Source of the DNA: Eubacteriales bacterium
GTDB lineage: Bacteria; Bacillota; Clostridia; Saccharofermentanales; UBA5734
NCBI GenBank assembly: GCA_028685755.1
Contig: JAQUDJ010000005.1
Coordinates: 1-40,841 of the forward strand
DNA length: 40,841 nucleotides
Direction of reading: 5' to 3'
The notes beneath the pieces were generated by a model. That model saw only the letters and a list, made by a program, of their open reading frames with translations, was not told the DNA's origin and did not search any database. Position 1 is the stretch's first letter; each line of letters opens with the position of its first letter. Made by a program: the position numbers and the translations under genes. Positions 1 through 8,922 of this stretch are shown in pieces.

Positions 1-2
1 TA

Positions 3-269
3 GTACTGGCTTCTGATGCCACCTATACAACCGAATCCGTTATGCAAAATCAAGCTTTGGCAGGCCTTATGGCTATTCAAAACCAGCAAGTCTTTCAAAT
101 GCCCAATAGCTTAGAAGCTTGGGATTCACCCGTACCCTCCGGTGTACTTGGCGAGCTTTTTATAGCAAGTATTCTCTTTCCCAATCAATATAGCGCTGAT
201 CAGTTCGCCCAAGACGTCAATGCGTATTACCGGGAATTTTATGACTTTGACGCTTCATTTGTTGGATGA
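3..269 (+). CDS. ABC transporter substrate-binding protein, C-terminal fragment
   Basis: The 5' end lies outside the window. The frame is open from the first bases and gives about 88 residues. The tail contains AWDSPVPSGVLGELF and ends in a YYREFYDFD stretch. Both resemble the closing part of FecB/TroA-type periplasmic binding proteins, which usually have a WD-x-P-x-P-x-G-x-LG segment and a final Y-x-x-F-YxxD helix. The stop overlaps the start of the permease gene (ATGA), so this is probably the binding lipoprotein of the same importer. Substrate cannot be read from the fragment; iron chelate, cobamide, molybdate and tungstate are all possible for the family. Confidence 0.7.
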   Translation, partial: VLASDATYTTESVMQNQALAGLMAIQNQQVFQMPNSLEAWDSPVPSGVLGELFIASILFPNQYSADQFAQDVNAYYREFYDFDASFVG

Positions 270-1237
270 AACCTAAATTAATGATCGCCCTATTTTTCAC
301 AGGTGGCATTTTGCTTATATCGCTCTTTTGGGGTCGCTATCCGTTGCCCTGGTTGGCCATATTCAATGGCTTTCAAGATCGCCCGCTGGAAAAAGCAATT
401 TTCTTCAATCTCAGATTGCCGCGCGTCTTACTTGCAGCCTATGCTGGTTTTGTACTTGCGCTTGTGGGCTCAGTCTTGCAGACAATTTTCAAAAACCCCT
501 TGGCCTCACCTGATGTCATGGGGGTCTCGAGTGGCGCGAGTGTGGGAGCTGCTTTTGCGATCCTTTTCCTCGGGGGCAGTATGTTCACCGTCACGACAAG
601 TGCGTTTGTCGGGGGATTGTTAGCTGTTGCGTTGGCCGTACTTCTCGCCCATCACAGTAACACCCGCCAATTGGCGACCTTTGTCGTCACTGGCTTAGCA
701 GTCAATGCGCTCGCCCAATCGATTCTGATGATTTTAAAGAAAATTGCTGATCCACAAAATACGTTGGCGGCAATTGAATTTTGGACAATGGGAGGGCTTG
801 GCAATACAACAATGGGCCGTACTATCGGCACGATCGCAACAACTTTGCCGCCACTTGTACTTCTGATTGTTTTGAACCGACAAATTACCTTGCTCTCCTT
901 GTCAGACACTGAAGCAGCCGCTTTGGGTGTCAATTTAAAATGGGTTCGCCCAGGTTTATTAGCATTATCAACATTGGCAATCGCTGGCATTGTATCAGGG
1001 ACCGGCTTAATTTCATTTATTGGACTGATTGCCCCACATATTGCACGTCTTATAACACGGCGGAATACCTTAGCCGTTTGGTTGCTCAGTGGCACGATAG
1101 GAGCAAGCTTGTTACTCGTGGCTGATTTGTTGGCCCGCACCCTGACTACGTCTGAGATCCCCGTCAGTATTCTAACGTCGCTGATCGGTGTGCCAATCCT
1201 CATTGCGATTCTATTGCGAGGCGGCAAAATGCCATGA
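266..1237 (+). CDS. FecCD/BtuC-family ABC transporter permease
   Basis: A 323-residue integral membrane protein, normal size for the family, with a hydrophobic first segment and repeated long hydrophobic helices. Family hallmarks seen: LRLPRVLLA followed by a helix ending in LQTIFKNPLASPDVMGVSSGA, and the cytoplasmic coupling-helix region GLISFIGLIAPHIARLI. BtuC/FecCD permeases form the dimeric channel of type II importers for siderophores, haem, cobalamin and, in some bacteria (MolB), molybdate or tungstate. It overlaps the binding-protein gene and the ATPase gene by 4 nt each, so translational coupling is likely. Substrate is not determined by sequence alone. Confidence 0.93.
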   Translation: MKPKLMIALFFTGGILLISLFWGRYPLPWLAIFNGFQDRPLEKAIFFNLRLPRVLLAAYAGFVLALVGSVLQTIFKNPLASPDVMGVSSGASVGAAFAILFLGGSMFTVTTSAFVGGLLAVALAVLLAHHSNTRQLATFVVTGLAVNALAQSILMILKKIADPQNTLAAIEFWTMGGLGNTTMGRTIGTIATTLPPLVLLIVLNRQITLLSLSDTEAAALGVNLKWVRPGLLALSTLAIAGIVSGTGLISFIGLIAPHIARLITRRNTLAVWLLSGTIGASLLLVADLLARTLTTSEIPVSILTSLIGVPILIAILLRGGKMP

Positions 1238-2022
1238 GCCTGATTCTACAAGATTTTGCAACCGGTTACCGGACCTGGCAAACAAATCAGATTTCTTTTA
1301 CCGTTCCGACACATCATTTAGCGGCTTTACTTGGTCCAAATGGTTCTGGCAAAAGCACGATCTTAAAGGGCGCTGTCGGTCTGATAAAAAATTCTGGACA
1401 CATTACCATCGATGATCTCACGATTACCGACATGGACAGTCGGCGTCGCACCCAAAAAATCGCATATTTACCACAACGCCATCAATTTACTTTTCCGATA
1501 GCTGTTGAAGACGTGATGTTGATGGGGTTTAACCCGGAGATGCCGGTTTTCGAACAGTATTCATCCGCTCAGCGCCATATGGTGCGAGACATGCTCGAGC
1601 GTCTTGGACTTGTATCAAGTGGGCTGACGGATATTAATCAACTCAGTGAAGGTCAAAAACAGCGGGTTATGCTTGGTCAAATCCTCATCCGTAAAACCAA
1701 AGTACTTATGCTTGACGAACCAGATAGCGCGCTTGATTTTTCAGTGCGTCAAGACATCCTGCATCTGATTCGCAGCTTTGTGCGCACTGAAACGCGCTGT
1801 GGATTGATCGTTCTCCATGATCCCGCATTGGCGCTAAAATATTGTGATCAGATTCACCTCATGTTCGAAGGCCGAATAATCGATACCATATACCCCAAAG
1901 CTGAATCAGCAACCAGCATCGAACAAAAATTGCGCAAGGTTTATCCACAGATCACACTCTTTCGCACCCCTAACGCTGATTTAGCGATTGACTGGCAAGT
2001 AAGTGAGGATGATCACCGATGA
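1234..2022 (+). CDS. ABC transporter ATP-binding protein (FecE/BtuD type)
   Basis: A 262-residue ATPase with Walker A GPNGSGKST (residues 34-42), Q-loop region LPQRHQFTFP (79-88), ABC signature LSEGQKQR (137-144), Walker B VLMLDEPDSALD (157-168) and switch histidine in VLHDPALA. This is the motor subunit paired with the FecCD permease just upstream. Start ATG overlaps the permease stop; its own stop overlaps the next start (ATGA). The tight coupling with the downstream NTPase/MocA fusion gene is the best clue to substrate and hints at a molybdenum or tungsten oxyanion. That is inference. Confidence 0.93.
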   Translation: MSLILQDFATGYRTWQTNQISFTVPTHHLAALLGPNGSGKSTILKGAVGLIKNSGHITIDDLTITDMDSRRRTQKIAYLPQRHQFTFPIAVEDVMLMGFNPEMPVFEQYSSAQRHMVRDMLERLGLVSSGLTDINQLSEGQKQRVMLGQILIRKTKVLMLDEPDSALDFSVRQDILHLIRSFVRTETRCGLIVLHDPALALKYCDQIHLMFEGRIIDTIYPKAESATSIEQKLRKVYPQITLFRTPNADLAIDWQVSEDDHR

Positions 2023-3119
2023 GACATCTCTTGATTACCGGTCAGCCCGGCAGTGGAAAATCAACATTGATCCGGCGCCTCCTTGAAACACTGACATTCA
2101 ATCCATCTGGGTACGAAACGCGTCCATTTGACATCAATGGGACGCGGCGAGGCTTTTATTTTCATAGTTTTCAATCGGTGCCCGACGCGTCTAACGACTT
2201 ACCGCTAGCAGTCATTTTGGGCGATGGGAATCGCGTTGGCATTCCAACAACATTTGAACTGTTAGGGGCACCTTGTTTGCAGCAAACGCTAGAAAATCCC
2301 AATGATTGTATCGTTCTCGATGAAATTGGCCGCTTTGAACAAACGGCTACAGAATTTCTCATGTTGATCGAAAAAATCTTCAATCAACACACCGTTCCAG
2401 TTTTTGCGAGCCTCAAAAAAGAACCGATTCCATATATCGAATCGCTCAAAAAGCGATCGGATTGCTTGGTGATTGATCTCGATTCCACGGACCGTGAAAC
2501 GGCCTATTTTCAAGCGCTTGGTGAATTTAAACCCATGAATCGTCATCTCAACATCGTTCTAATGGCTGCCGGGAATAGTGTCCGCTATGGTGAAAATAAA
2601 CTACTCGCTTCAATCGGTGGTCGACCGATGTATCGCAACATATTCGAGCATTTATTGCACTATTGGCAGGCGCACACCGACTCCTGTATGGTGACAGTCG
2701 TATCACAATACGATGTGATTCTTGAAGCTGCGCTTCAAGCCGGTTGCCAAACGGTGTTCAATCCACAGCCTAAACTGGGGATTTCATTGACGATTCAATT
2801 GGGTCTAACTACTGGTACATCCCCAAATGAACAATCCGGTGCTGTTTTTTTTACGGCTGATCAGCCTTTTATTCGGTATGAAACAATCCGTGATTTTCTT
2901 GACCGCGCCATCCTTACACCGGCGGGATTATTAGCTGCCGGAAGCCCATCAGCCCCAGGTAATCCTGTGATGTTTGACCAGCATTATTTTGCAGAATTAC
3001 AAAAATTATCCGGTGATCAGGGCGGAAAAATGATTCTACATGCGCACCCAGACGATACGGAATGGTTTTTTGTGGCGAAAAATGAGTTAATCGATATAGA
3101 TGTGCCAAAGGAGGACTAA
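2019..3119 (+). CDS. Fusion protein: P-loop NTPase (THEP1-like) + MocA-like nucleotidyltransferase
   Basis: 366 residues in two parts. Residues 1-170 form a small P-loop NTPase: Walker A GQPGSGKST at 8-16, RGFYF near 44-48, and Walker B-like IVLDEIGRFE at 98-107, the layout of the THEP1/DUF265 NTPases. Residues 173-366 begin a second domain, NIVLMAAGNSVRYGENKLL, the nucleotide-binding start of MobA/MocA-type transferases. It continues with a FFTADQPFI metal-site segment and a C-terminal GDQGGKMIL motif typical of MocA, which cytidylylates molybdopterin. The gene is coupled to the importer upstream. Likely role: molybdenum-cofactor maturation joined to metal uptake. The exact nucleotide and acceptor are not proven. 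Confidence 0.75.
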   Translation: MRHLLITGQPGSGKSTLIRRLLETLTFNPSGYETRPFDINGTRRGFYFHSFQSVPDASNDLPLAVILGDGNRVGIPTTFELLGAPCLQQTLENPNDCIVLDEIGRFEQTATEFLMLIEKIFNQHTVPVFASLKKEPIPYIESLKKRSDCLVIDLDSTDRETAYFQALGEFKPMNRHLNIVLMAAGNSVRYGENKLLASIGGRPMYRNIFEHLLHYWQAHTDSCMVTVVSQYDVILEAALQAGCQTVFNPQPKLGISLTIQLGLTTGTSPNEQSGAVFFTADQPFIRYETIRDFLDRAILTPAGLLAAGSPSAPGNPVMFDQHYFAELQKLSGDQGGKMILHAHPDDTEWFFVAKNELIDIDVPKED

Positions 3120-3121
3120 AC

Positions 3122-4321
3122 GTGCAGGAACTTCCAAATCCTTGCATTTTGCTGACTCAAGCCAATATAGAATCATTACTACACGTCAATGTATCAGTGA
3201 TAAGTCCACCGATAAGCCCTGCACTTCAAGCAATTGAGCCGCTTGCATCGGTTTTTGCAGCAAGGGAATTTCTTGAAGCACAACTTCAATCCTTGCAAGA
3301 TAATGAATTTCGCCACTTAACGGATCATTTTAACTGTCACTATGTGGCAATGAAAATTGATCAGGTGATCATCCTAGTCGGCCCCTATCTTAATGAAGCC
3401 CCTGATCGCAACCATGCGAGCAAACTCCTCGCGAGTAACCACCTAGCGCTCAGTTTATTGATGCCCTTGTTGAAATATTTCAGTTTTATCCCGTTGTGCG
3501 AGGATTTGCCAATTTTTAAAGCCTTGCAAAACCTCGATAAAATAATGACTAGATCTCAGACAACACGCGTCTATCAACATTATCAGCATTATCCAACGGA
3601 TCAAATAGCCCAATCATTTTCGCCACAAGAATCCCATTTCGAAACGATGAAATTAGTTGAAAATAGCTATGTGCTAGAAGATAAACTGCTCGTTGCCGTT
3701 GCAGAAGGTAATAGTCAAGAAGCCATTTTGCATCTATCTGATCTCATACGGACGGGCGCTCGATTAAACCGCACGGGTGAACGTGTTCGCGATGAACGTA
3801 ATTTGTGTATCGTACTCAATTCACTTTTACGCAAAACAGTCCAACAAGTCGGGGTGCATCCAATTTACCTTGATGCGACGTCTGGCGAATTCGCTCGCAG
3901 TATCGAACAATGTAAAACTGTTGCAGAAGTAGAGCGTTTGCGTGTGCAGATGGTGCGAACTTATTGTGAACTCGTCAACCGGTTAAATCTAAAAGCCTTC
4001 TCCATTCCGATCCGCAAAGCACTTAATTACATCAATCTCAATTTAAGTAAAACGATTACAGTCAAAGAAATCGCTGCCGAGATTGACTGTTCCCCTCATT
4101 ATTTGTCAACGATTTTTAATAAGGAATTAAACCAGTCCATTTCAGATTATATTCATAGCCATCGCTTGAAAGAGGCGGCTGAGTTGTTGCGCAAAACCAA
4201 CCTCAGTGTGCAACATATCGCGACATATGTCGGTTATTCAGACACGAATTACTTCACCCGTTTGTTTCATAAACTTTACGGCAAAACCCCAAGTCAACAT
4301 CGAAAAGAACTTAAACCATAA
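3122..4321 (+). CDS. AraC-family transcriptional regulator
   Basis: 399 residues, GTG start 6-7 nt after AAAGGAGG at 3108-3115. The last ~100 residues are a double helix-turn-helix of AraC/XylS type: first helix pair around KTITVKEIAAEIDCSPHYLS, then the signature VQHIATYVGYSDTNYFTRLFHKLYGKTP split over two helices. The ~280-residue N-terminal part is not a cupin that I recognise. It resembles the helical sensor halves of YesN-like regulators, with RNLCIVLNSLLR and GVHPIYLDATSGEF segments. It sits 2 nt after the NTPase/MocA gene, so it could be co-transcribed with the importer and control it. It converges with an 11-bp overlap on the isomerase gene. Confidence 0.85.
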   Translation: MQELPNPCILLTQANIESLLHVNVSVISPPISPALQAIEPLASVFAAREFLEAQLQSLQDNEFRHLTDHFNCHYVAMKIDQVIILVGPYLNEAPDRNHASKLLASNHLALSLLMPLLKYFSFIPLCEDLPIFKALQNLDKIMTRSQTTRVYQHYQHYPTDQIAQSFSPQESHFETMKLVENSYVLEDKLLVAVAEGNSQEAILHLSDLIRTGARLNRTGERVRDERNLCIVLNSLLRKTVQQVGVHPIYLDATSGEFARSIEQCKTVAEVERLRVQMVRTYCELVNRLNLKAFSIPIRKALNYINLNLSKTITVKEIAAEIDCSPHYLSTIFNKELNQSISDYIHSHRLKEAAELLRKTNLSVQHIATYVGYSDTNYFTRLFHKLYGKTPSQHRKELKP

Positions 4322-5165
4322 ACCCGAGTCTGCGCAAATTCTCTGCAGAAATTTTAAGACTCTCAAATTCGTCTCGTCCGTAAGTTGTATCTTGTTCGAC
4401 AAAGAAATATTGGGCACCACAGGCTACGCCCGTTTCGATAATTGATTGAAAGTCCAATGTACCTTCGCCGATTTCGGCAAATTCAATAAGTCCTAAGAAA
4501 TTGGTCATAAACCCAGAGATATCGCCAGTAGCGAGCGGGGACGTATCGAGTTTAGTAATCCGAAAATCCTTCAAATGCAGCAATTTGACACGACCAACAT
4601 ACTGCTTGATGAATTTTATCGGTTCCTCGCCACCGCGTTGAATCCAGTGTACATCTAGCTCAAAGCCCATTTTTGAAGCATGATGCTTGATGATATCCAA
4701 GATGTATTCACCATCGAGTTTGAGAAATTCAATATGGTGATTGTGATAATAAAGGTCAATTCCATGCAATGCGAGGCGGGCACTTACTGCATCACATTTC
4801 TGGGCAAATTCAATAACCTTTGCTTTGCTCTCAAGGGCATTAAACGGAATAATTCCAATACGTAAAAATTTGCAATTAAGAAATTTACAGTCATCGACAA
4901 TTTTTTCGAAATGAGTTGTCAATGATTCCGGATCTGGACTGACATTTGAAGGCTCAAGTGAGGCAGACATTGCTGACACTTCAATACCAAAATCCTGACA
5001 TGCCCGCTTGATTTCCGTTAGGCTATCACGGCTTGTTGAAAGTTGTGAAAGTTCAATGTAGCGATAACCTAGTTCACGAACACCGCGCAACGTTTCGTAT
5101 GGGCCGAGTTCTTTTAATTTTGTTTTAAGCGTCGACATTTGCACACCGATTTTTACGTTTGTCAT
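4311..5165 (-). CDS. Sugar phosphate isomerase/epimerase (xylose isomerase-like TIM barrel)
   Basis: About 284 residues. Start chosen at ATG 5165, which has GAGGT about 7 nt upstream; a TTG at 5180 inside the end of the preceding gene is less likely. Features of the AP-endonuclease-2/xylose-isomerase-like fold: N-terminal VKIGVQMSTLK, GYRYIELSQL, YYHNHHIEF (metal-ligand region), LDVHWIQRGG and LLHLKDF, ending with a glutamate in FVEQDTTYGRD. These enzymes isomerise or epimerise sugars or inositols; the substrate is unknown here. It follows directly on the Gfo/Idh oxidoreductase gene on the same strand, a common pairing in carbohydrate or cyclitol catabolism. Confidence 0.85.
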   Translation of the reverse strand: MTNVKIGVQMSTLKTKLKELGPYETLRGVRELGYRYIELSQLSTSRDSLTEIKRACQDFGIEVSAMSASLEPSNVSPDPESLTTHFEKIVDDCKFLNCKFLRIGIIPFNALESKAKVIEFAQKCDAVSARLALHGIDLYYHNHHIEFLKLDGEYILDIIKHHASKMGFELDVHWIQRGGEEPIKFIKQYVGRVKLLHLKDFRITKLDTSPLATGDISGFMTNFLGLIEFAEIGEGTLDFQSIIETGVACGAQYFFVEQDTTYGRDEFESLKISAENLRRLGFMV

Positions 5166-5176
5166 ATTTAACCTCT

Positions 5177-6331
5177 TCAACCTCTAGCTTTTTCTGCAGC
5201 GATTTTTTTATTAAGTTCTGTGAGGTATGATTTTTCATCGACTGGGACATTGACGCGACTGTCCATAAATGCCGACATATGAATGGCATTCGCTAATTGC
5301 ACACTTTTTATACCGTCCGACCCGGGTGCCAGGAGCGGGGTGCCATCGAGGATGTTGGCCGAAAAATTTTCAAAAACCTTTGGATGCTGTTCAAGTTGGT
5401 GCTGGGCTGACTCAATTACATATTCGTTGACTTCGTAGTCATCTAATTTTTTCCCTTTGAACAGATTAATGACGCCTTCAATGGTCATCGAACGATTAAT
5501 GTCTTGCTCCGAGCGACTTAAAACTTGAACAGTCGCTTTTTTACTACCCTCGACGATAATTTTGCCTTTATCGCCAAAAATTTCAAACCGATCGGTGCCG
5601 AGCAAATCATGGGTGCAGGTAATAAAGACACCACTTGCGCCGTTTTCATATTCGGTCATCGCAATTACATCATCTTCGACAGCGAGTTCACGTTGATAGC
5701 CAAATTTGAGACGAGAAGTGACTTGAGTTGGCATCCCACAAATCCACTGCCAGAGATCAAGTTGATGTGGTGCTTGATTGACGAGGACACCACCGCCTTC
5801 GCCACCCCACGTTGCACGCCAGGCACTCTGATTATAATAAGCTTGCGGGCGCCACCACGTTGTTATCATCCAAGTTGAACGTCTGATTGCGCCAATTTCG
5901 CCACTTTCCACGATCGCTTTAATTTTTTGATAAAGCGGATTCGTCCGTTGGTTAAACATCATGCCAAAAGTCAGTTCAGGACGGGTTGCAGCATATTCGA
6001 GTAATTCACTGACTTGCAAACTATAAACGCCTGCTGGTTTTTCGAGCAAGGCATGAATGTTGCGTTTGAGTGCCTGTATGCCCATTTCGGGATGGAGATA
6101 ATGCGGCACTGTTGTACAAACGGCATCGACAAGACCACTCTCGAGCATTTCAATGTAATCTGTAAAAAATGGTACATTTGGATATTTTTCATCACACAGA
6201 TTTTTCTTGACCGGATCAATATCACAGATCGCGGCTAATTCTGTATTGCTGACTTTGCCAGCAAGCAAAAAATCGGCATACATGCCACCTTCAGCACCAA
6301 CTCCGATAATGCCCATTCTTACTTTCTTCAT
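5177..6331 (-). CDS. Gfo/Idh/MocA-family NAD(P)-dependent oxidoreductase
   Basis: 384 residues. N-terminal Rossmann motif MGIIGVGAEGGMYADFLL (GxGxxG-like), then the conserved LLEKPAG (EKP motif) near residue 98. The C-terminal half carries GGGVLVNQAPHQLDLWQW, the usual substrate-site block with a conserved His and Asp. The ATG is preceded by AAGGAGC. It oxidises or reduces a sugar, inositol or sugar acid with NAD(P); which one is unknown. It forms a two-gene operon with the isomerase downstream. A possible promoter lies in the ~190-bp gap shared with the divergent aldo/keto reductase gene, but I see no convincing -35/-10 pair on this strand. Confidence 0.9.
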   Translation of the reverse strand: MKKVRMGIIGVGAEGGMYADFLLAGKVSNTELAAICDIDPVKKNLCDEKYPNVPFFTDYIEMLESGLVDAVCTTVPHYLHPEMGIQALKRNIHALLEKPAGVYSLQVSELLEYAATRPELTFGMMFNQRTNPLYQKIKAIVESGEIGAIRRSTWMITTWWRPQAYYNQSAWRATWGGEGGGVLVNQAPHQLDLWQWICGMPTQVTSRLKFGYQRELAVEDDVIAMTEYENGASGVFITCTHDLLGTDRFEIFGDKGKIIVEGSKKATVQVLSRSEQDINRSMTIEGVINLFKGKKLDDYEVNEYVIESAQHQLEQHPKVFENFSANILDGTPLLAPGSDGIKSVQLANAIHMSAFMDSRVNVPVDEKSYLTELNKKIAAEKARG

Positions 6332-6524
6332 GAGATGCTCCTTTTAATTATTTGATACCTTGATCATAACAAGCACTTAAGTCAAAATGTTAGAATATAA
6401 ATACGATAAGTAGCATAATAATCTTGCAGACAGGTCGGTTTGTAGGGGCGATAATAGGAACGAGATATTCGCTATAATTTTCAGACTAAAAATGCCGATA
6501 ATGAACAACAACGGAGGACATCAT

Positions 6525-7625
6525 ATGATTTACAAGGATTATGGCAACACAGGGCTCAAGGTTTCAGCAATCGGGATGGGTTGCATGCGATATGACGAAG
6601 CCGACGTCGCAGCGGGTCGTCTTGAGAAATGTGCCGACGTCGCCCTTTATGCACATTCGAAGGGGATTAATTACTTTGATACAGCACCGTATTACTGCGA
6701 AGACAAGAGTGAAGAAATAACAGGGATCGCTTTAGCACAATTACCGCGGGATAGTTATTATATTTCGTCAAAAGCGAATATTGGGACGACTGGCAAATTA
6801 ATCAATGCGGATACCTTCCGCGCTCGTTTGGAAAAAACGCTTAAGCGTCTGAAGGTCGACTATCTTGATTTTTACCATTTATGGTGCTTGTTATCACTTG
6901 AAGATTACAAAAAGCAAAGCGACGCACTGTACACATTTTTTGAACAAGCAAAAGCAGACGGCCTCATTCGCAACATCGTTTTTTCCTCACATATGCCAGG
7001 TGACGAACTTGAAATCGTCGTCGCAAGTGACCGCTATCGCGGCATGTTGATTGGTTATAACGCCATGAATTATCAATTTCGCCAATCAGGTATTGATGCA
7101 GCATACAAAAAGGGGATGGGTGTCGTAGTCATGAATCCCCTCAGTGGTGGGGTCATTCCATCGCATCCCGAGCTCTTTTCGTATCTCACAGAAGGCACTG
7201 ATCTAACAGTAGCCCAAGCCGCATTGCGCTTTGTTGCGAGTCATCGAGAAATTTCGATTGCCCTCAATGGCTTCACGACTATTGAGCATGTTGATGATGC
7301 TTGCCGTGCTGTAGACAATCTTGTTGAAAAGCCAGCCCGCGACATTACGCGTGAAATGGCAAATAAAGGCGTCAACCTCAACAATCTCTGCACGGGCTGT
7401 GGCTATTGTGACGAATGTCCAGTTGGCATTGAAATTCCAAAATACATGGACGCTTATAACCAAAAAATCCTCGGCGACTCAATCACCGATCGTTTAAAAT
7501 GGCATTGGTCACTACCAAAAGAAACGGCTGCGACTTGTACTGCCTGTGGTAAATGTGAACGCCTTTGCACTCAACATCTACCAATCATTGCCCGGCTTGC
7601 TGAAGTAGCTATCGCAAATGATTGA
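6525..7625 (+). CDS. Aldo/keto reductase with C-terminal 4Fe-4S ferredoxin domain
   Basis: 366 residues from ATG 6525, which has ACGGAGG 7-8 nt upstream; the earlier in-frame ATGs at 6492 and 6501 lack this and are rejected. The N-terminal ~270 residues are an AKR barrel: GNTGLKVSAIGMGCM, FDTAPYYCEDKSEEITG with the catalytic Asp/Tyr, KANIG Lys, and YLDFYHLW. The C-terminus has two cysteine clusters, CTGCGYCDECP and CTACGKCERLC, for two 4Fe-4S centres. This type is common in anaerobes and probably couples carbonyl reduction to ferredoxin. It stands 61 nt before the spermidine genes and may be co-transcribed; its substrate is unknown. Confidence 0.9.
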   Translation: MIYKDYGNTGLKVSAIGMGCMRYDEADVAAGRLEKCADVALYAHSKGINYFDTAPYYCEDKSEEITGIALAQLPRDSYYISSKANIGTTGKLINADTFRARLEKTLKRLKVDYLDFYHLWCLLSLEDYKKQSDALYTFFEQAKADGLIRNIVFSSHMPGDELEIVVASDRYRGMLIGYNAMNYQFRQSGIDAAYKKGMGVVVMNPLSGGVIPSHPELFSYLTEGTDLTVAQAALRFVASHREISIALNGFTTIEHVDDACRAVDNLVEKPARDITREMANKGVNLNNLCTGCGYCDECPVGIEIPKYMDAYNQKILGDSITDRLKWHWSLPKETAATCTACGKCERLCTQHLPIIARLAEVAIAND

Positions 7626-7686
7626 AAATTGCGATTTCATTTTGTACAATCGATAAACTGTTAGATCGACTTTTCGGAGGTATTTC

Positions 7687-8886
7687 ATGGCTAAAGTTTT
7701 GATTATTGGTGCTGGTGGTGTTGCAAGCGTAGTTATTCACAAATGTTGCCTCAATCCAGAGGTTTTTACCGAAATTTGCATTGCAAGTCGGACACGATCT
7801 AAATGCGATGCATTTAAAGCTGAACTTGACGGGGGCCAAACTCAGATTACGACTGCCCAAGTCAATGCTGATGACACCCAGCAAGTGATCGATCTAATAA
7901 AAAGCTATGGCCCAGAACTGGTCATCAATGTCGCTTTACCATATCAGGATCTGACGATTATGGATGCCTGCCTAGCTACCGGCGTACACTACCTCGATAC
8001 CGCAAATTACGAACCGATCGATACCGCCAAATTCGAATACAGTTGGCAATGGGCTTATCGCGAACGCTTTGAAAAAGCTGGACTGACTGCCATTTTGGGT
8101 TGCGGGTTTGATCCAGGTGTCACTGGTGTGTTTTCAGCTTATGCCTTAAAACATCACTTTGACCAGATCAAACAGATCGATATCGTCGATGCGAATGCCG
8201 GTGATCATGGGTATCCTTTTGCGACAAATTTCAACCCGGAGATCAATATTCGGGAAATCACAGCGAATGGTCGCTATTTCGAAAAGGGCCAATGGATCGA
8301 GACGGCTCCACTTTCCATTAAAAAATCCTACGACTTACCCGAAATCGGCCCAAAGAATATCTATCTGCTTTATCACGAAGAATTAGAATCATTGGCGATT
8401 AACATCCCAGGTATTGAACGAATTCGCTTCTGGATGACATTCGGAGATAGCTATTTAACACATTTGAAGGTGTTAGAAAACGTTGGCATGACCTCAATCG
8501 AACCTATTCTGTTCGAAGGTCGCCCCATTGTGCCACTTCAGTTCTTAAAAGCCCTTTTGCCGGATCCTGCCTCACTCGGCCCGCGGACCAAAGGTAAGAC
8601 AAATATCGGGATTATTGCCCAAGGGACTAAAGACGGTCAGCCCAAAACCTATTACATTTATAACGTTTGCGACCACCAAGCTTGCTATGCTGAAGTGGGG
8701 TCACAAGCCATTTCCTACACCACCGGTGTGCCAGCTGTTGTCGGTGCCATGATGCTGTTAAATGGCCAATGGAAAAAACCAGGCGTTTATAACGTTGAAG
8801 AATTTAACCCAGACCCCTTTATGACAGAACTCAGTAAACAAGGTTTGCCATGGGTGGAAGACTTCAATCCAACATTGCTCGACTAA
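7687..8886 (+). CDS. Carboxynorspermidine/carboxyspermidine dehydrogenase (saccharopine dehydrogenase family)
   Basis: 399 residues, ATG preceded by TCGGAGG. N-terminal Rossmann motif VLIIGAGGVASVV, then LVINVALPYQDLTIMDACL and a GVHYLDTANYE stretch that are characteristic of the carboxynorspermidine synthase branch of LYS9-like proteins; GCGFDPGVTGVFSAYA follows. The enzyme condenses L-aspartate semialdehyde with putrescine (or diaminopropane) and reduces the Schiff base with NADPH to carboxy(nor)spermidine. The decarboxylase for the next step lies 36 nt downstream, which makes this assignment firm. Product is more likely spermidine in a Clostridium-like host, but norspermidine cannot be excluded from sequence. 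Confidence 0.93.
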   Translation: MAKVLIIGAGGVASVVIHKCCLNPEVFTEICIASRTRSKCDAFKAELDGGQTQITTAQVNADDTQQVIDLIKSYGPELVINVALPYQDLTIMDACLATGVHYLDTANYEPIDTAKFEYSWQWAYRERFEKAGLTAILGCGFDPGVTGVFSAYALKHHFDQIKQIDIVDANAGDHGYPFATNFNPEINIREITANGRYFEKGQWIETAPLSIKKSYDLPEIGPKNIYLLYHEELESLAINIPGIERIRFWMTFGDSYLTHLKVLENVGMTSIEPILFEGRPIVPLQFLKALLPDPASLGPRTKGKTNIGIIAQGTKDGQPKTYYIYNVCDHQACYAEVGSQAISYTTGVPAVVGAMMLLNGQWKKPGVYNVEEFNPDPFMTELSKQGLPWVEDFNPTLLD

Positions 8887-8922
8887 TTTCAATCAGCACA
8901 AACGATCGATCAAAGGAGCATC

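Noticed and set aside
652-1227. 191-codon open frame on the minus strand inside the FecCD permease gene
   Set aside because: Shadow of a clear membrane permease; composition has no domain signal and there is no ribosome site.
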